Positions 24,131 to 34,328 of a stretch of DNA of 64,000 nt are shown here, in pieces. Position 1 is the first letter of the stretch, and each line of letters opens with the position of its first letter. Origin of the DNA: Simmondsia chinensis (Eukaryota > Streptophyta > Magnoliopsida > Caryophyllales > Simmondsiaceae); assembly GCA_018398585.1 (NCBI GenBank), contig JAGTTD010000021.1:22969107-23033106 (forward strand). Direction: 5' to 3'. The notes beneath the pieces are model-generated. The model was not told where the DNA came from. It did no database searches and saw nothing but the letters and a program-made list of their open reading frames with translations. Made by a program: the position numbers and the translations under genes.

Positions 24131-24879
24131 GAGTTATTTATATTTTAGTACCCCAATAATTTTTAAAAATAATAAAAAAGATTCTTACATTTTTAAATTA
24201 ATAAAAAACCCTCTAAGTTTCTGTCGCATTAATAAAAAGGCTCCGCACAGAAGTGCTGATGTCATTTTTAGCTGATAAACTGACATGACAATAGAGTTAA
24301 CACCTTGTAATAACCATATTTTCTAATAAAATAAGCAAAAATAGATAATTTTTATATAGTACAACATCTCGAATTTCATACTTATAAAATAACAATAAGA
24401 GTGCTGAAGCGTACTTTTTGGTATTTTATAGTAGCACTAATAAAAATCAGTTGTCACGTCAGCTCCGTTAACGAAAAATGATGTCAATATGTTTAATAAG
24501 GGCCGCTTTATTACAACAACAAAAAACCCAGTGTCTCAAGGGCTCTCGCATAAGCGGGGTTTGGGAAGAGCTAATGTACGCAACCTTACCTCTTCAGGGT
24601 GTAATCTTACCAATAGGCTGTTTTCGAGGACCCCGAACCTTATAGAATTTGCAATAGGAGGACTTCCTAGGAAGTTACCCATCCTAGTACTACTCTCGCC
24701 CAAACACTTTTAATTTCAAAGTTCTAACGGGATCCAATTGCATTAGTGCCTGATTAATAAATCCTATAAAAGCCTCTTTATTAATACAATAAAAGTCTAG
24801 GGACCTTTTTATTAATTAAAAAATTAAAACTTTTTTATTATTTTTAAAAATACCGTGATACTAAAATATAAATTAACTC
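24131..24879. mobile_element. M1 long-TIR MITE, copy C, interrupted by a SINE
   Basis: Starts GAGTTATTTATATTTTAGTA and ends with the inverse CTAAAATATAAATTAACTC. It is flanked by TATAAATAA at 24122-24130 and 24881-24889. The right half is split by the 5S-headed SINE at 24514-24764. Internal phrases match copy B. Confidence 0.85.
24514..24764 (-). mobile_element. 5S-headed SINE, copy S6 (subfamily C), nested in M1 copy C
   Basis: On the reverse strand the head GGATTTATTAATCAGGCACT aligns with 5S rRNA from its first base. It is followed by AATGCAATTGGATCCCG, the closest match to genuine 5S (GCACTAATGCACCGGATCCC) in the window. The junction carries a longer C-type insert (TATTGCAAATTCTATAAGG), and the 3' end is (TTG)n, seen as ACAACAACAAAAAACCC at 24513-24529. 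Imperfect flanking repeats GCCGCTTTATTA / GCCTCTTTATTA (24502-24513 and 24772-24783) are likely target copies. Confidence 0.85.
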
Positions 24880-24889
24880 ATATAAATAA

Positions 24890-25430
24890 GGGTTATGTGC
24901 ATATTAGTACCTCGACATTTTTGAAAATAATAAAAAGGACCATAACCTTTTTGAATTATTAAAAAGGCCCCTAAATTTTTGTCGTATCAATAAAAAGTCC
25001 CCTCTCAAGCATGATGACGTCATTTTCCATCAGCAGAGCTGATGTAGTAATTACTTTTTATTGATGCTATAATAAAATGACTTAAAGTACGCTTTAACTC
25101 CCTCATTATTACTTTATAAGCACAAAATTTGAGATATTATGTTATGTAGAAACTATATATTTTCACTTAGTTTGTTTTACAATATGATTATTAAAGAATA
25201 TTTTTATCATTTTACTATAGCATTAATAAAAACACATATATCACATCAGCTCTGTCGGCTAAATATGACAACATTGCGTCAGACAGGGGCCTTTTTATTA
25301 GCGCGATAAAAATTTAGCAGCCTTTTTATTAATACGATAAAAATTTAATGTCCTTTTTAATAATTTCAAAAAGTTAAATTCTTTTTATTATTTTTAAAAA
25401 TATTAAAATATTAAAATATAAATTAAATTA
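24890..25430. mobile_element. M1 long-TIR MITE, copy D, tandem to copy C
   Basis: Begins GGGTTATGTGCATATTAGTA immediately after the second TATAAATAA (24881-24889) and ends before a third TATAAATAA (25431-25439). It is full length with both inverted arms (GCCCCTAAATTTTTGTC left; GATAAAAATTTAATGTCC right) and non-coding. Confidence 0.85.
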
Positions 25431-25439
25431 TATAAATAA

Positions 25440-26189
25440 CCCGATTTATGATGTAGGAAGAGGGCTTATAGGTAGGTAAGAACAAAGGGTAAAAACGAAA
25501 CGCAACGGAAAGCAGGGGAGAGCGGACACGTGGCAGTATTTTACGTCGTCGAGGCGTTGTCTTATCCGACCATTCCATTATTTTGTGTCCTTTTTTTTCC
25601 CGCAATTTTCTCATTTTTTCGCGCCATTTCAAACCTCCATCTCAGCCGTCCATCGACAACAGGCGATCTGGACCGTTGGATTACTAAAGGACCACCATTT
25701 TAAGCAGCAACCTATGCAAAAGCAGACATGTTGTTGTGTAATCATCACCATTTTTGAAATCCTACGTGGTCCCATCTCCGCAATTTAGCCAATGTCCGTA
25801 AGAAATAAATATTATTATTATTAGAGTAATAATGTAACTTATAAATAATAAAAGCTATAAACTTGTCTTGAAAGTTACAATCTTGCTTTAATAACAATAA
25901 TTTTATCACGATAATAATATTACCATTTTATTTAGTTATTACGTTAATATAGTTTATGGTTCATATAATTTCTTTATAAGTATACTATATGAGCTTGGTC
26001 ATAGGGTTAACTTGATACGTATATTAGGTATGTTTGCCGTGTTGAGTCAAGTGATGCTATGCATGCATTTCGGTGTTCTGCAATGTAGCGCAAAAATCAA
26101 GAAACTAACAATTTTGCTTACTTTTTAGTCAAAATGGTGTCGACAAAATTGAAAATTTCTTTGCTTGGATTTAAAATTCAGAGTCTCGA
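25440..26189. other. Intergenic with a promoter-like GC-richer patch
   Basis: Positions 25490-25790 are noticeably GC-richer and contain GACACGTGGCAG (G-box/ABRE core) and ACGTCG. They also contain a CCGTCCATC ... GATCTGGACCGTTGGATT arrangement of the kind found upstream of plant genes. No coding region follows on either strand within reach. It may be an orphan or displaced promoter. Confidence 0.35.
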
Positions 26190-26345
26190 GGACTCTACAT
26201 GTGAGTCCAGTATAAGGATCAATATATAAGTCTAGTGGGTTACTCCATTTGTTGTCAATTGCTTATGGGATGAAACCCCACTTAGGCTGTTTTGCGAATC
26301 TTATATATGCCAACTTTATTGGTCAGCTGTTTTCAAAGTAGCTTA
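26190..26345 (+). repeat. Family R LTR-like repeat, copy 3
   Basis: Carries GGACTCTACATGTGAGTCCA, GTGGGTTACTCCATTTGTTG, AAACCCCACTTAGGC and TATGCCAACTTTATTGGTCA, matching the family R core. The 3' end has diverged. Confidence 0.5.
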
Positions 26346-27118
26346 ACGCAATTGGCTCTGTCCGATATTTTTGTTAGCTATTTTGTACCATCTCCTTTGT
26401 ATTATCTATTAGAAAAAAAAACTCAGTATGTTTATTTGTCAACGCTAATTGATTTCTTGCTTTGAAATGAGTGGGACAGATCCAAAATATCCACTCATAT
26501 TTCACTGCTCATCGTAGCTCCTTTTGCCCATCAATGAGCATGTTGATTTTTAACCTTATAAATGCATCATCTCGGCCTTAAAAAACACAGACATATTCTA
26601 GTCGAGTACTTTAAAATACACTATAACCACTAACAACGTGTTAATCTTATATAAGTGTTGTGTAATTCTGTTGTACCAACTCTGGGCGTAAATGATTTTA
26701 GGGAGATTATGTTCATTCATAGCACAACTTCACATCTTTTCTGCGTTAATTAAGTTTCTTTTTTTGCTCCAACGGAAGTCTGTTTATTTGTTTCTTATTT
26801 TACCAACTACAATATCATTTAGTAATCATAGTATAGTATTACATTATATTAATAGTTATTGTATTGAAATTGCGTTTTTCTGAAAAATTACTTCAAACTT
26901 GAATATCAGCACATAGCTAAATTTGTACAATATATATAAGGACTAAATTGAAGCAACTGAGATAATTTTTTGCATAAATAACTCAAAACCATTCAAATGT
27001 CCAACAGTATAAAAATAACCTTGTATATAAGTTTTATATTCCCCAACATGAATAACAAGATGGTATTGTATTTGTTTATTATTTCTTACATTATAAGAGC
27101 ATGCATGCAATCGGGACT
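26346..27118. other. Intergenic, no gene recognised
   Basis: AT-rich, short chance frames only. Confidence 0.4.
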
Positions 27119-27316
27119 TGTTAAATATCACCGGGTCTTTTGGGTTCGACCCCCGGAGTTAGCATACAGGAGATCATATACGAGCTCAAACGAGATTCCA
27201 TCCTAAAACTAATTGGCAATATGTAGAGTAAACCACTACATTTATAAATTGATTTCTTCGCTCTTACAGTTTCAATATAAGATTCCATTACATAAACTCA
27301 CATGTAAAGTTCTCAA
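27119..27316 (-). repeat. Family R LTR-like repeat, copy 4
   Basis: Starts TGTTAAATATCACCGGGTCT and ends ACTCACATGTAAAGTTCTCA. It is the reverse orientation of the family, about 198 bp. Confidence 0.55.
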
Positions 27317-27394
27317 CGGAACTCTCGAATGGTAAGGGGGTAATAAATACCTGCCTTTCTTTGATCATTTTTCTTGCGGACAATGGGTCAAATT

Positions 27395-28115
27395 TGTTAG
27401 AGAAATGGTCTAATCGTAATGAAAATTACATTAGAACACTTCTGTAAAATGCAGTAGAATACTGGTATACATTACAATATTATTGTACTGTGAATTTTAT
27501 TAAAATATTACAATAAAATAAGCAAAAATTCCATTGAAAATTTAGTGAAAGTTGCTGCTGAAAATTGACAGCGAAAACACAGTAAAAATACTGGAAATAG
27601 CAGAAATAATTATATAAACATAGCAACAAAAGAGAGAGAATTTAGAAAGATCTCACAAAAGATGATATCGTCCCGTGGTAAATGCCACTGTCCTAAAAGA
27701 CGATTTCGCCGCTGCTCCGGTGCACACAGTATAACCGACGGCTATCCTCCAGGATTAACGCGATCTGACTCTTAACGTGCACTCGTTAATTGCCGGGTAG
27801 GAGCGCCTTGAATTTTGCCCAAATTTACGGAGAGAGAAAAACCGAGAAAGAGAGAGACTAAGAGGCCGATAGTGTATATTTTTTATTGTTATAGCTAATG
27901 GCAAAAAGACGGGTGCAATGAATTCCAACGGCTATAAACGGTAACAAGCATTAAGTCAACGGCTGTAATAAATTCTAATGGCTATAAACGAACATAATAA
28001 ATTCAACGGCTATATTGTCATTTATTTCCCAACGGTTGCAATTTTAATGACCCTAAATGACTAATAACGGTAAGCGGCCAGCAAATATGCACGGTTAGAA
28101 TATTTTTTTATAACA
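27395..28115 (-). mobile_element. Candidate solo LTR (721 bp)
   Basis: Bounded by TGTTAGAGAAATGG and TTTTTTTATAACA (TG...CA). The reverse strand reads like a Copia-type LTR: repeated AACGGCTA-type phrases, then a TCTCTCTTTCTCGG leader, then a GC-richer 3' part (27650-27830). No coding sequence, primer site or matching target duplication (AAATT versus CTTAA) was found. It could therefore be one LTR of a broken element. Confidence 0.5.
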
Positions 28116-28576
28116 CTTAAGTTTAGCTTGTATCATTTTTCAAACAAAATTTACCTCAATTACTCCTTTTTTTACCCCAAATTTGGTGGTATAAAATAGA
28201 GTTTAAAACCTTAATAAAATTTTGATAATTTTATATGTATTTTTTACTACAATTTTTTTTTTACCTTTATCCAGTTATCAAACATCTAATAACATATTTA
28301 TCCCTATTTATACTTAATTATTCTTATTATTATTATATTAAAATTTTTATCATCAGAGCAAGATCATAAATTTTAAGATAATTTTATAACTCTTATTATA
28401 TATAAATTATATTATTATTTTAATAATAATAATAATTTTTATTCTAATAATAAAAATTGTTGTCTAAATCTGTGGTGACAGTGTAAATGCGTGTTGGCAA
28501 ATAGCATGTGCATGTGAACCTGATTTTCAGCACTCATATGATTTTTCCCTTCCTTTTTATTTTAAATTTAAAATAA
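28116..28576. other. AT-rich intergenic stretch
   Basis: Low-complexity AT-rich DNA, nothing recognisable. Confidence 0.4.
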
Positions 28577-28856
28577 TAAATTATATATTAGTACTTTAAA
28601 ATTTATTTTATTAATTTTTTAGTTAACAAATTTTATGAAATAATTTTTTAATTCAAAATTTATTTAAATTTAATAAAATAATTCAAATAATAATGTATAA
28701 TGGTGCAAAAAAGCATTCCTTTCATTATTTTATATCATTATTTAAATTATTTTATTAAATATATATGATATTTTAGAATAAAAATTTATTTCTTAAAGTT
28801 TGTAAATTAAAAAAAAAAGTAAAAAACTAAATATTATGATACTAATATATAATTTA
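28577..28856. mobile_element. MITE family M2, copy 3
   Basis: Ends TAAATTATATATTAGTA and TACTAATATATAATTTA are perfect inverses. The interior arms AATTTAATAAAATAATTCAA and TTTAAATTATTTTATTAAAT pair with each other. This is the cleanest copy of the family. Confidence 0.8.
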
Positions 28857-29419
28857 AAAAAATTAATGAAAGTGTGAAGTCAAAAGTGTAACACAATAAG
28901 GGGGATTAAAGTGAATGTAGGATGGGTACAATGTTTGACTTTTTGTGGCTTTCTCTGTTCACTTCTTAATTTTAGGTATTTTTCTATTCCCTAATTATTA
29001 TTATTTTTTTATTCTGTCAAAAAAATTTATTATTATTGCTTCTTGTTTTTAGCTTTTGTTTGTTGCCAATTGGGGTGCTAAATCTTTTATATATTAACAT
29101 TTTAATATATATATTGGTTTGAAAAATACACTTAGATGGCTTCGGTTGGATTCGATAAGTTTGTGACAACATTCATCTAATTTTTGCCACCACTGATGTA
29201 ATACATAGTTAACCGCAATATATGAGTCATGCCAGTGTTTTTAGAAAAAAATCAATGCATTTTGATAAAAATTGATCAGATGATCAAAATCACTTGTTAT
29301 GTTTGTATTTTTTGATAAAGAAATCCGATTCCGAAAAGAATATATCTATATATTGTCTAAGACACAATCCATAGGGCGTGTGACACTCGCACGCACGCAC
29401 GCATGCATGCACATATATA
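28857..29419. other. Intergenic, no gene recognised
   Basis: AT-rich. A CACGCACGCACGCATGCATG microsatellite lies just before the next LTR, at about 29390-29410. Confidence 0.4.
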
Positions 29420-29966
29420 TGTTAGGATTATGTCTCAAATTACTTGTTTTAAGTTTATGGGGTTGCCGTGGGGTCACTGATCGGGAGGGAGGGAAGCCCG
29501 ATCGATCGGGTGATTTAAGGAAAGTTTCGAGATTTTTGGGCGTAAGAGGGTCGATCGGTCGGGACCTCCCAGACCTGCGCCTATAAATTAAGACGTAGGA
29601 TTTACGTCAATTGTATCCAATCAAAAGCGTGAGGCGCCGCCATTAAGTAAAAAAGGTGATTTTGTAATTCCTCCAAAATATTTGAGTGCTACGAGAGTTA
29701 AGAGAAAGTGATTGTAATTCTTTCATAGATCTCGTTCAGAGAAAGTGTCGTTGTAATTCTTCCGTTCAATATCAATAAAGAATCTCCATCTCCGCCCGTG
29801 GTTTTCTCCCCTCTCGATTGTAGAGGGGTTTTCACGTAAAATTGTGTGTTCGTGTTTGTTCTTTCTTTCTCCATATATTTGTTTACTTCTCGTTTGTGTG
29901 AGTCATATTATTTGAATCGAATCAAGTGATTAGGGTTTACTCTTCCGCATCAAGATTTTTCTAACA
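29420..29966 (+). mobile_element. LTR of a decayed retrotransposon (547 bp) with adjoining primer-binding site
   Basis: Starts TGTTAGGATTATG and ends TCTAACA. Inside, near 29755-29830, are AATAAAGAATCTCC (polyadenylation-type) and a GGGGTTTTCACGTAAA leader. Next to the 3' end is AATTGCTATCAAAG, a degraded form of the Met-tRNA primer site (AATTGGTATCAGAG). This identifies it as a 5' LTR whose internal region is lost. No target duplication remains. Confidence 0.7.
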
Positions 29967-31489
29967 AATTGCTATCAAAGTATATCAGTTTGTTCCAATT
30001 TTTCTGCACAATATATATATATATATTTGGATATATCCAAATGATAAAATTTATGAATTTAAGGATTCTTCATTATAAATATTGCAACATTAAGGTTGTG
30101 GGTGGGTCGCCGTGGTCTAATGTTAGGATAATCCAACTCCGAATACAACAGCCTGCATAAACTCTGGTAGAATAATCAAGGTAAATGAATAAATGATCAT
30201 ATGTTGTGAAATACATAGAAACAAGTCATCAAAAAGCCTAGTAAGATTGTAATCGATCAATAGAAAAATCATATGGTCATGTCATGGTTGATTAGAAAGA
30301 CGCCCGTTAAGCTTGACCGTGAGTTCGTGACACTGTTGGCAAATTTCAGTATTTATCACTTAGATATCTCAGTCCTATTTCAATATTCAAAACATGCAAC
30401 TTTTAATTCGCAATAATTGTAATTAATTACACGCAATAATTGTTTTTAGTATCAAGCATTTAATTAAAAGTTTAAATTATATAACTGAAAAATTCAACTA
30501 ATAATATGGATAGAAATAACAAACTGATTATTAAAATTTTATTCACCAAAAAATAAAATTGCATAGTTATTTTATTTGGTAAATAACCCAAAACTTAATT
30601 TACAACTATAGAATAAGTACTAAAAAAAATATGCCATCAGTATTTTATACAGTAAATACTTTGCAATGGGCCCGCACCTCAGTCTAAATTGACGTTTTGA
30701 AACAGTAACTTGCAACCCGACTCGGGAACATCCTAATCTAACAAATTCATGAGTAAAAAAGCACATCTCATATTCTACTTTGTTTGGTACCATTTACGCC
30801 AATCAGTTTATAAAATAAGACTTTAGACCCGTCTTCATGATTCTAAGTACACCTTTAATCCTCGTAGGACCCAGTTTTCCTAGTCTCGCCTCTGCCAACA
30901 AGTAATTAGGAGGATGATTCATGATGAGATAGGGCAAAAACCTAATCAAATTGATGTGTTAATTCCGGGCACAAGTAATTAAGAAGGATAGCTAACAATT
31001 ATACAACCGGGCCCAATTGAAAAGAAAGAACAGTCCTTTAGTATTTGCAGTTTTTGATTTCCGTCAAATAAAAATCAGAATTTCTCGATTTCTGTCACCC
31101 TTTTTTTTTCTAATTCCACCTAAATTAGAAAATCACTGAAAACTAACGAATATAAATATTAAATATTATTTTCAGAACCTGATTTTTAGTTTAGAAAACG
31201 ATATCAAACAGACATTTAATTATAAAAAAAAGAGCCAAAAATATCTTAAATTGTGATGGGGGGAGATCCAAAGGGAGGCCCACTAATAGATTTGGGGAAA
31301 ATCTTTTGGCATTGTGATGGCGGACCTCTCCATGTCTATTTTGCTTTCACTTTCCTTTATATATATAAAACTAACACCGAAAAATCAAATAAAATAGTTA
31401 CTAAAATAAGACTCATAATTCAACCGGACATATAGAACAGTCGAGTCAGAACTGGTATGAATAAGCAAGTATGACTAATTAAACAAAAC
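29967..31489. other. Intergenic, no gene recognised
   Basis: No retrotransposon coding remains were detected downstream of the LTR at 29966. The stretch is AT-rich with occasional GC patches (30660-30900). Confidence 0.4.
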
Positions 31490-31502
31490 AAAGTCAGCAA
31501 AA

Positions 31503-31780
31503 TAAAGGGGGAAGGTCGCGTACATCTACTTAAGAGAGTACCAACATGTAAGCATCAAATCCCATTAGAACTCTGAAGTTAAGCGTGCTTGACGAGAGTA
31601 GTACTGAGATAGGTGACCTCCTGGAAAGTCCTCGTATTGCACACCTCAGGTTGGGGGTTTTCTGAAACAGCCTTTCTCCAGGGTAACACCCTAAGGAGGG
31701 AAGGCTGCATACATCCACCCCCACCCCCACCCCCCAGATCCTGCTTAGGCAAGAGCCCTTGGAGCACTGAGAATGTTGCT
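31503..31780 (+). mobile_element. 5S-headed SINE, copy S7 (subfamily A) with extra 5' self-fragment
   Basis: Target copies AAAGTCAGCAAAA / AAAGTTAGCAAAA lie at 31490-31502 and 31781-31793. The 5S head begins at about 31535 (GAGTACCAACATGTAAGC). It is preceded inside the duplication by about 23 bases at 31507-31529 that match the SINE's own body (GGGGGAAGG ... GCGTACATC). The rest is A-type, with junction GTATTGCACACCTCAGG and end GAGAATGTTGCT. The C-tract in the body is expanded (CCCCCACCCCCACCCCCC). Confidence 0.88.
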
Positions 31781-31953
31781 AAAGTTAGCAAAAAGAAATT
31801 ACGGTATTATTAGTTAGATAATCAATGTTTTCTTCTCTACGTGTTGAATCTAATCTGTAAGTTTGATAAATTTGGATTACACGAAACAAAAATCAAGGAT
31901 GCAACCCGCTATGTGTCGGTAAGGTTTAGTTTAAACAAAAATAATTTTTAGGC

Positions 31954-32200
31954 TAAATTACATATTACAACCCTAAAGTTTGTTGTATTACTTTTTTAAT
32001 TCGCAAACTTTGTGAAATAATTTTTTAATACAAAAAGTTATATATGTTTAATAAAATAATTTAAAAAATAACATAAAAGAATGAAAGCACGACCCATTTT
32101 GCTCCCTTACATATCGCTATTTGGATTATTTTATTAAATACATATAATTTTTTAGACTAAAAAATTATTTTATAAAATTTATGAAAAAAAAATAATAACC
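31954..32200. mobile_element. MITE family M2, copy 4 (right end decayed)
   Basis: Left end TAAATTACATATTACAAC and the family core ATAACATAAAAGAATGAAAG, CCCATTTTGCTCCCTTAC and GGATTATTTTATTAAATACA. The right terminal repeat is degraded. Confidence 0.65.
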
Positions 32201-32295
32201 CTAAAAAAGTGCTGTAGCAAAGGTCACATGTAAATTCGTTAAGCCGTCACTTCTGCTCCCAATTCAGTTTCTCATGTGGAGTAATAACTATTTTC

Positions 32296-32566
32296 GATCT
32301 TATTTGGTTAGCACGTGAATTAAATTCTTATAAAAAATTATATTTTTTAATAATTTAATTCGTTTGTTGATTTTTTTAAATGTAAATACAAAGTGTTTGT
32401 TTGTCATATGAAATAAAACTTCACTTGAGAGTTAGATCAAACTAAATAAATTAAAACTTCCTTGGGGGCCAATTAACTTATTTTTAACGTTTTGAAGGTT
32501 GAAAATTACTAAGAAATTTTTACTTTTCGTGTTCTACTAATTACCTTGTAACCAAACAAGAGCGCA
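32296..32566. repeat. Possible hAT-like MITE
   Basis: Ends TCTTATTTGGTTAGCACG and TTGTAACCAAACAAGAGC are partly inverse (TTTGGTTA / TAACCAAA). The interior has AATTAAATTCTTATAA-type arms. No duplication was fixed. Confidence 0.4.
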
Positions 32567-32715
32567 ACTGCCCACTTTCTATCTAGACTGACTTTCCAAA
32601 CTAGGGTTGCTCAAGGCTCCTAACATTATTTCTTTATATATATAAATTCTAACTTAAGTATTATTAAATTTGAATATTGATAATATAGGTATGTATGTTG
32701 ATATTTTAATATACA

Positions 32716-32967
32716 GGGTTTACTTACTAGGCACTGAGGCACGGGATCCCATTAGAACTCCGAAGTTAAGCGTACTTGGGTGAGAGTAGTACCAAGATAG
32801 GTGACTTCCTGGGAAGTCCTCGTGTTGCCAACCTTACAAGGTTGGGGTTCCTCGAAAATAGCCTCTCGACAGGGTTACACCCTAAAGGAGTAAGGCTGCG
32901 TACATACACCCATCCCAGACTCCGCTTATGCGGGAACCCTTGAGGCACTAGGTCTATTATTATTGTT
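32716..32967 (+). mobile_element. 5S-headed SINE, copy S8 (subfamily C, starts at 5S +1)
   Basis: A 19-bp target copy (18 of 19 identical, GTTGATATTTTAATATACA) lies at 32697-32715 and 32968-32986. Directly after the left copy comes GGGTTTACTTACTAGGCACT. This aligns base for base with the first residues of plant 5S rRNA, so the element starts at the 5S transcription start. The promoter core AAGTTAAGCGTACTTGGGTG and GTGACTTCCTGGGAAGTCC are retained. The 3' end is TTATTATTGTTGTTG. Confidence 0.92.
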
Positions 32968-33443
32968 GTTGACATTTTAATATACACAATAAAATGCCAC
33001 GAGATTTCAAAATTTTATCACATATAGGTACTCTGTACTGGTGTATTATGGTAAATTTTTGTGAGTTTCAAAATAATTTTCACCTAAAAATTTTAATGTT
33101 GTGTATAATTACAGTTGAGTGTTTTCATTGAAAGTTCAGTATATTAAGAAAAAAAATAATAAATTGTAATAGAGTATATTTAGATATTGCGTAAATCAAG
33201 TTCCATGTCAATAACAAAATTCGGCATATGATATCTGATTGATAAAATTTTCTAATTTTGGGAGGACCCGAATGATTAAAATTTTAAACATTAGCTACAT
33301 CATTGTACATATTAAAATATTAGGGCAACTAACTGATAAATGTTTATACCTCAAGGTACCTAGGTAATAACTATATAATATCTCAATTGATCTATTTTAT
33401 ATTTTAGTATCACCTAATATATGAACCTATCGTATTATATATA

Positions 33444-33679
33444 AAAAAACAATATACCCAATGCCCTAAGGGGCTCTCGCATAAGCAGGGTCGGGGGGGA
33501 CGCAAGCCTTCCCCCTTCAAGGTATTACCCTTAAAAAGAGGTTATTTCCAAGTGCCCCTAACCTGAGAGTGAGGACTTCGCAGGAGGTCACCTATCTGGG
33601 TATTGCTCTCATCTAAGCACCTTTAACTCCGAAGTTCTAATAAGATTTGGTGACGACATGTTGGTACCCTCTTTGATTC
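33444..33679 (-). mobile_element. 5S-headed SINE, copy S9 (subfamily B)
   Basis: A 15-bp duplication, ATCGTATTATATATA, lies at 33429-33443 and 33680-33694. The reverse strand has the B-type head CCAACATGTCGTCACC, the deleted junction TCCTCACTCTCAGG and GGGGCACTTGGAAATAAC. The body has mutated most among B copies. Confidence 0.88.
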
Positions 33680-33694
33680 ATCGTATTATATATA

Positions 33695-34221
33695 TATAAT
33701 TGTGATGTGTTAACATCGCCTTTTTTTTGTTTGGATCATATAACATGGCCTTTGTGGGTAGTTACTTTAATGGGCTTGGGCAATAAAGTTTGGGCCCAAA
33801 ACCTCATCTCTAAGTTGCTTGATGTTCGGGCCAATTCATATGGGCTCGAGCCCACTATCCATGACTATCACTTTGTTCTTTATTTTACATTATATAAAAA
33901 GATTACGATACAATTTCATAAGGAGAGTCTGCACTACGAGCAGAACAAGTTGATGAGTTTCAAACTCGAGATATAATTAAATTTAGGGTGAGAATTTTAT
34001 TCACCAAATTAATATAAGGAAGATCGACTTCATTCATTACTGTAGAAACAGACAATTGAAAAATTCTAAACGTAAAACCCGAAAAACATACCACTAATAT
34101 CTTAAAAGTCTGGTCATTATCACTTATATATCGTAACATTTTAGTAAATATGATGAGAACACGTTGAAGTACAATTATTTTGTCACTTAGGTACCATATA
34201 CTGCAAACCAAAATTGTTAGA
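33695..34221. other. Intergenic, no gene recognised
   Basis: Short frames only. GGGCCCAAAACCTCATCTC-type phrases are not assignable. Confidence 0.4.
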
Positions 34222-34285
34222 ATCATGTCTAGACCTTGCATAAGCGGGAGCCTTTGAAGTACTGGGACTGTTGTGTTGTGTTGTG
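34222..34285 (+). mobile_element. SINE 3'-end fragment, S10a
   Basis: Contains only the Angio-type 3' end (CATAAGCGGGAGCCTTTGAA, GTACTGGGACTG) and a (TTGTG)n tail. It sits head-on against the reverse-oriented SINE that follows. Confidence 0.65.
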
Positions 34286-34328
34286 TGTTATGTGACTTGT
34301 TAACATTTCCCGGGAACAAATTGTTGGA

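Noticed and set aside
24489..24713. Frames of about 70 codons with a shared GLGRANVRNLT / SWYYSRPSTLNFGVLMGSD-like text, here and at 22883, 31530, 32766, 34391 and 39574
   Set aside because: The repeated text is just the translation of the SINE body and 5S segment in chance frames, not a protein family.
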